NCBI RefSeq assembly: GCF_005116655.2
Contig: NZ_CP050698.1
Span: 1,132,001 to 1,196,000 of the forward strand
Direction of reading: 5' to 3'
DNA: 64,000 nt
From: Desulfosediminicola flagellatus
GTDB taxonomy: Bacteria > Desulfobacterota > Desulfobulbia > Desulfobulbales > Desulfocapsaceae
Below, piece by piece: positions 62,051 to 64,000 of this stretch. Position numbers and translations under genes: made by a program. Numbering within the stretch: the first letter of the stretch is position 1; every line of letters starts with the position of its first letter. The notes beneath the pieces are model-generated. The model did no database searches and had not been told where the DNA came from. It saw only the letters and a list, made by a program, of their open reading frames with translations.

Positions 62051-62829
62051 TTTTTACCCCGACTTACCTTATCCAAATCTGTCTGTATGTCGAGTATTGT
62101 GTCATACAGCTTGTGTTGCTTCAAAAGCTTTTTCTCACTCTTTGAAAAAGTTTCAGTCCTGATCATCTCAGGTCGCCGTTCAAGTGTTCGTTGAACGGAT
62201 GCGAGAAATCGTATTTTTTCAATCTGTTCGTGGTTACCTGATAGTAATTCTGCAGGAACCTCCAGATCATTCCATACCCTGGGCCGGGTATATTGCGGAT
62301 GCTTAAGCATATTTCTGCTGAAAGTATCTTTGTCAGCAGAATCTGAGCATCCCAGAACGCCTGGTAACAGCCTGGTCACTGAATCAATGATGACCATTGC
62401 TGCAAGCTCACCACCGGTAAGGATGTAATCACCGATAGAGATTTCTTCATCTACATATGTTGCACGAAAGCGTTCATCAACACCTTCGTAGCGACCGCAG
62501 ACAAGAATGAGATGATTCTCATTTGCGAATTCTTGAGCAATATCCTGTGAAAATTTTCTCCCTTGCGGGCTCATCAGGATGACCTTTCCTGCTCCGTTTA
62601 CTTCCCTGGCTTTATCGACAGCTGCAGCTAACGGCTCTGCTTTCATAACCATTCCCTCACCGCCCCCAAAGGGTCGATCGTCAGTCATGGAGTGCTTGTC
62701 AGTAGCAAAATCTCTAATATTCGTGGTGTGAATATCTATGAAATTACTCTGCCTGGCTCTGCGAAGTATTCCCTCATTTAAAGGGGAGGCCAAAAGGTCT
62801 GGAAAAATTGTTAATACATCAAAAATCAT
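62047..62829 (-). CDS. trmD: tRNA (guanine-N1)-methyltransferase
   Basis: The 260-residue SPOUT enzyme methylates G37 of tRNAs to prevent frameshifts. The knot motifs [15 protein letters not shown] and [19 protein letters not shown] are present, as is the catalytic Asp in [19 protein letters not shown]. The ATG overlaps the rimM stop by four bases. Confidence 0.97.
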   Translation of the reverse strand: MIFDVLTIFPDLLASPLNEGILRRARQSNFIDIHTTNIRDFATDKHSMTDDRPFGGGEGMVMKAEPLAAAVDKAREVNGAGKVILMSPQGRKFSQDIAQEFANENHLILVCGRYEGVDERFRATYVDEEISIGDYILTGGELAAMVIIDSVTRLLPGVLGCSDSADKDTFSRNMLKHPQYTRPRVWNDLEVPAELLSGNHEQIEKIRFLASVQRTLERRPEMIRTETFSKSEKKLLKQHKLYDTILDIQTDLDKVSRGKK

Positions 62830-63398
62830 TTATTACTGCCAAAGAGATCTTCATCTTCATCGGTGTTTATATCGAGAAGACCGGGAGGTGGATCTATTAC
62901 CACTGTTGTTTCATCATACGTGTTGAGAATGCCGTCAGTCATTGGCACAAGGTATTCGTCATTATCACCTTGAATAACCATAACATCCTGAGCACCATTT
63001 GAAAAAATGGAACTCAGAGTACCGAGGTCGCGCCCATCGACTGTATGCACCTGTAAACCAACAAGTTGATGCCAGTAGAATTCGTCCTTACCTAACTCGG
63101 GAAGATCAGATTTGGCAACAAGTACACCCATACCGGTTAATCTCTCGGCATGGGTGCGATCGGAAACCCGATCAAACAATACGACAGCTTTGCCTTTTTG
63201 GACTCTAAATCGTTTTATGACAAGTTTGGGAGATATCTCTCCCTTACTGTCAACAAGGTAAAGCGTGTCGTATTCTTTAAAGTTTTCAGGCTGACCGGAA
63301 AAGGCATGGATATTCACCTCACCGTGCAATCCTTGCGGTTTTGCAACGGTTCCGATCAGAATGTAACTGTTTTCAGGAAATCTATATTTATGCTGCAT
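62826..63398 (-). CDS. rimM: 16S rRNA processing protein RimM
   Basis: The 190-residue protein has the N-terminal RimM domain ([18 protein letters not shown]) and a C-terminal PRC-barrel ([20 protein letters not shown]). It helps 30S head maturation with S19. The C-terminal tail is acidic ([15 protein letters not shown]). It lies 15 bases after the KH protein gene. Confidence 0.96.
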   Translation of the reverse strand: MQHKYRFPENSYILIGTVAKPQGLHGEVNIHAFSGQPENFKEYDTLYLVDSKGEISPKLVIKRFRVQKGKAVVLFDRVSDRTHAERLTGMGVLVAKSDLPELGKDEFYWHQLVGLQVHTVDGRDLGTLSSIFSNGAQDVMVIQGDNDEYLVPMTDGILNTYDETTVVIDPPPGLLDINTDEDEDLFGSNK

Positions 63399-63413
63399 AA
63401 TCCTGAACGACAG

Positions 63414-63644
63414 TTACTCCACTATTTCAAGCCTCGACCGCTTGTTCTCTCTGGCCGCAGCTGCTGAGAGAACAGAACGCATAGCCCTGGCTGTTCTTCC
63501 CTGTTTACCAATTACCTTTCCTAAGTCATCCGGTGCGACTGTAAGTTCAACCGTGAGACAATCTTCTTCTTCGCTCATGGTTACCTTTACTTCATCCGGT
63601 TGATCGACCAGGGAACGGGCAATGAAGGCTATAAGTTCTTCCAT
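63414..63644 (-). CDS. khpA: KH-domain RNA-binding protein (KhpA/YlqC)
   Basis: The 76-residue protein is a single KH domain with the GxxG loop in LGKVIGKQGRTARAMR. It binds RNA and is commonly found between rpsP and rimM, as here, six bases after rpsP. Confidence 0.94.
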   Translation of the reverse strand: MEELIAFIARSLVDQPDEVKVTMSEEEDCLTVELTVAPDDLGKVIGKQGRTARAMRSVLSAAAARENKRSRLEIVE

Positions 63645-63650
63645 GCCGTA

Positions 63651-63896
63651 TTATTCGGTGATCGCTGCTTTTTTGAGCAAGCTCTTAACTGTGGTTGTAG
63701 GCAATGCGCCCTTACCAACCCAGTTCTGAAGCTTCTCGTTGTCAATGGTAATTGTTGCCGGATCCTGAAGAGGATCGTAGGTGCCAACGATATCGAGGAA
63801 TTTTCCATCACGTGGACACTGACTGTCTGCAACAACTATACGATAGAAAGGTTTTTTCTTTCTGCCAAGTCTGGTTAAACGAATACGAACTGCCAT
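63651..63896 (-). CDS. rpsP: 30S ribosomal protein S16
   Basis: The 81-residue ribosomal protein begins [20 protein letters not shown] and continues with [19 protein letters not shown], as expected for S16. It follows ffh and heads the rpsP-khpA-rimM-trmD series. Confidence 0.98.
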   Translation of the reverse strand: MAVRIRLTRLGRKKKPFYRIVVADSQCPRDGKFLDIVGTYDPLQDPATITIDNEKLQNWVGKGALPTTTVKSLLKKAAITE

Positions 63897-63976
63897 TTCG
63901 GGTTTATCCTCCGATTAGGTTTATATGGGTAAGTAGCACCCGACAGTAAACCGGATTCGTAGATCCGGTATTAAAT

Positions 63977-64000
63977 TTATCTTCTTTTAAGACCTTTGGG
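63977..64000 (-). CDS. ffh: signal recognition particle protein Ffh, C-terminal end only
   Basis: The last bases on the minus strand read PKGLKRR followed by TAA. The position just before rpsP and the basic tail fit the end of ffh, whose gene precedes rpsP in many bacteria. Only seven codons are visible, so the call rests mainly on gene order. Confidence 0.55.
   Translation of the reverse strand, partial: PKGLKRR

Noticed and set aside
1..64000. tRNA, rRNA, CRISPR arrays, insertion sequences, prophage
   Set aside because: No tRNA-like TTCGANNC arm within a cloverleaf, no regularly spaced repeats, and no transposase, integrase or phage protein was seen on either strand.

Overview
The window is one 64 kb piece of a Gram-negative chromosome of moderate GC content, densely coded on both strands. 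Several combinations point to a Desulfobacterota (former Deltaproteobacteria) genome, most likely a relative of the Desulfobulbales. They are an NtrY/NtrX pair behind a DUF4390 protein, a NifX-like protein beside a DUF134 regulator, a fused TIGR03960/TIGR03936 B12-binding radical SAM protein, a SPOUT methyltransferase between trmD and rplS, an adenosylcobalamin-dependent ribonucleotide reductase, and several HD-GYP and hemerythrin proteins. This placement is inferred from gene content; there is no rRNA in the window.

Layout, 1-29 kb: the end of a YbhF/YbhS/YbhR-type ABC exporter operon; a large hybrid sensor kinase; a PA2779/PA2778-type pair (small membrane protein plus C39-like lipoprotein peptidase); adenine deaminase; a GspG-like pseudopilin followed by an HD-GYP protein; a TetR regulator and an acyl-CoA dehydrogenase that share a GTTAAC-N4-GTTAAC operator motif; a small periplasmic protein; a second HD-GYP protein with a degenerate GGDEF tail and a LuxR-type response regulator; a lipoprotein, an alpha/beta hydrolase and a hemerythrin; an omptin-type outer-membrane protease; a cobalamin riboswitch that leads only into very small ORFs; nrdJ; a SEC-C protein and a VanZ-like protein.

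Layout, 29-50 kb: hemB; the DUF4390-ntrY-ntrX operon; the NifX-like/DUF134 pair; prfC; rfbB-rfbC for dTDP-sugars; sbcD-sbcC; a LysE exporter; a LiaF-like mini-protein plus hemerythrin; a DUF2231 membrane protein and a cytochrome c lipoprotein; a GT4 glycosyltransferase next to a PBP4-type peptidase.

Layout, 50-64 kb: trpB2, the radical SAM protein, an AMIN-domain protein, and then a long minus-strand housekeeping series read from the right edge: ffh (3' end only)-rpsP-KH protein-rimM-trmD-methyltransferase-rplS-rnhB-yraN-pdxA-tmk-TPR lipoprotein-lipoprotein. Many junctions in it are ATGA overlaps, which implies translational coupling.

The most unusual signals are: an in-frame UGA at the end of the C39-like peptidase that is followed by 42 open codons and a SECIS-like hairpin; a textbook intrinsic terminator lying inside the first codons of vanZ; the orphan cobalamin riboswitch; the helically phased TetR operator half-sites; and several perfect palindromes in intergenic DNA. 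No tRNA, rRNA, CRISPR array, transposase or prophage gene was seen.
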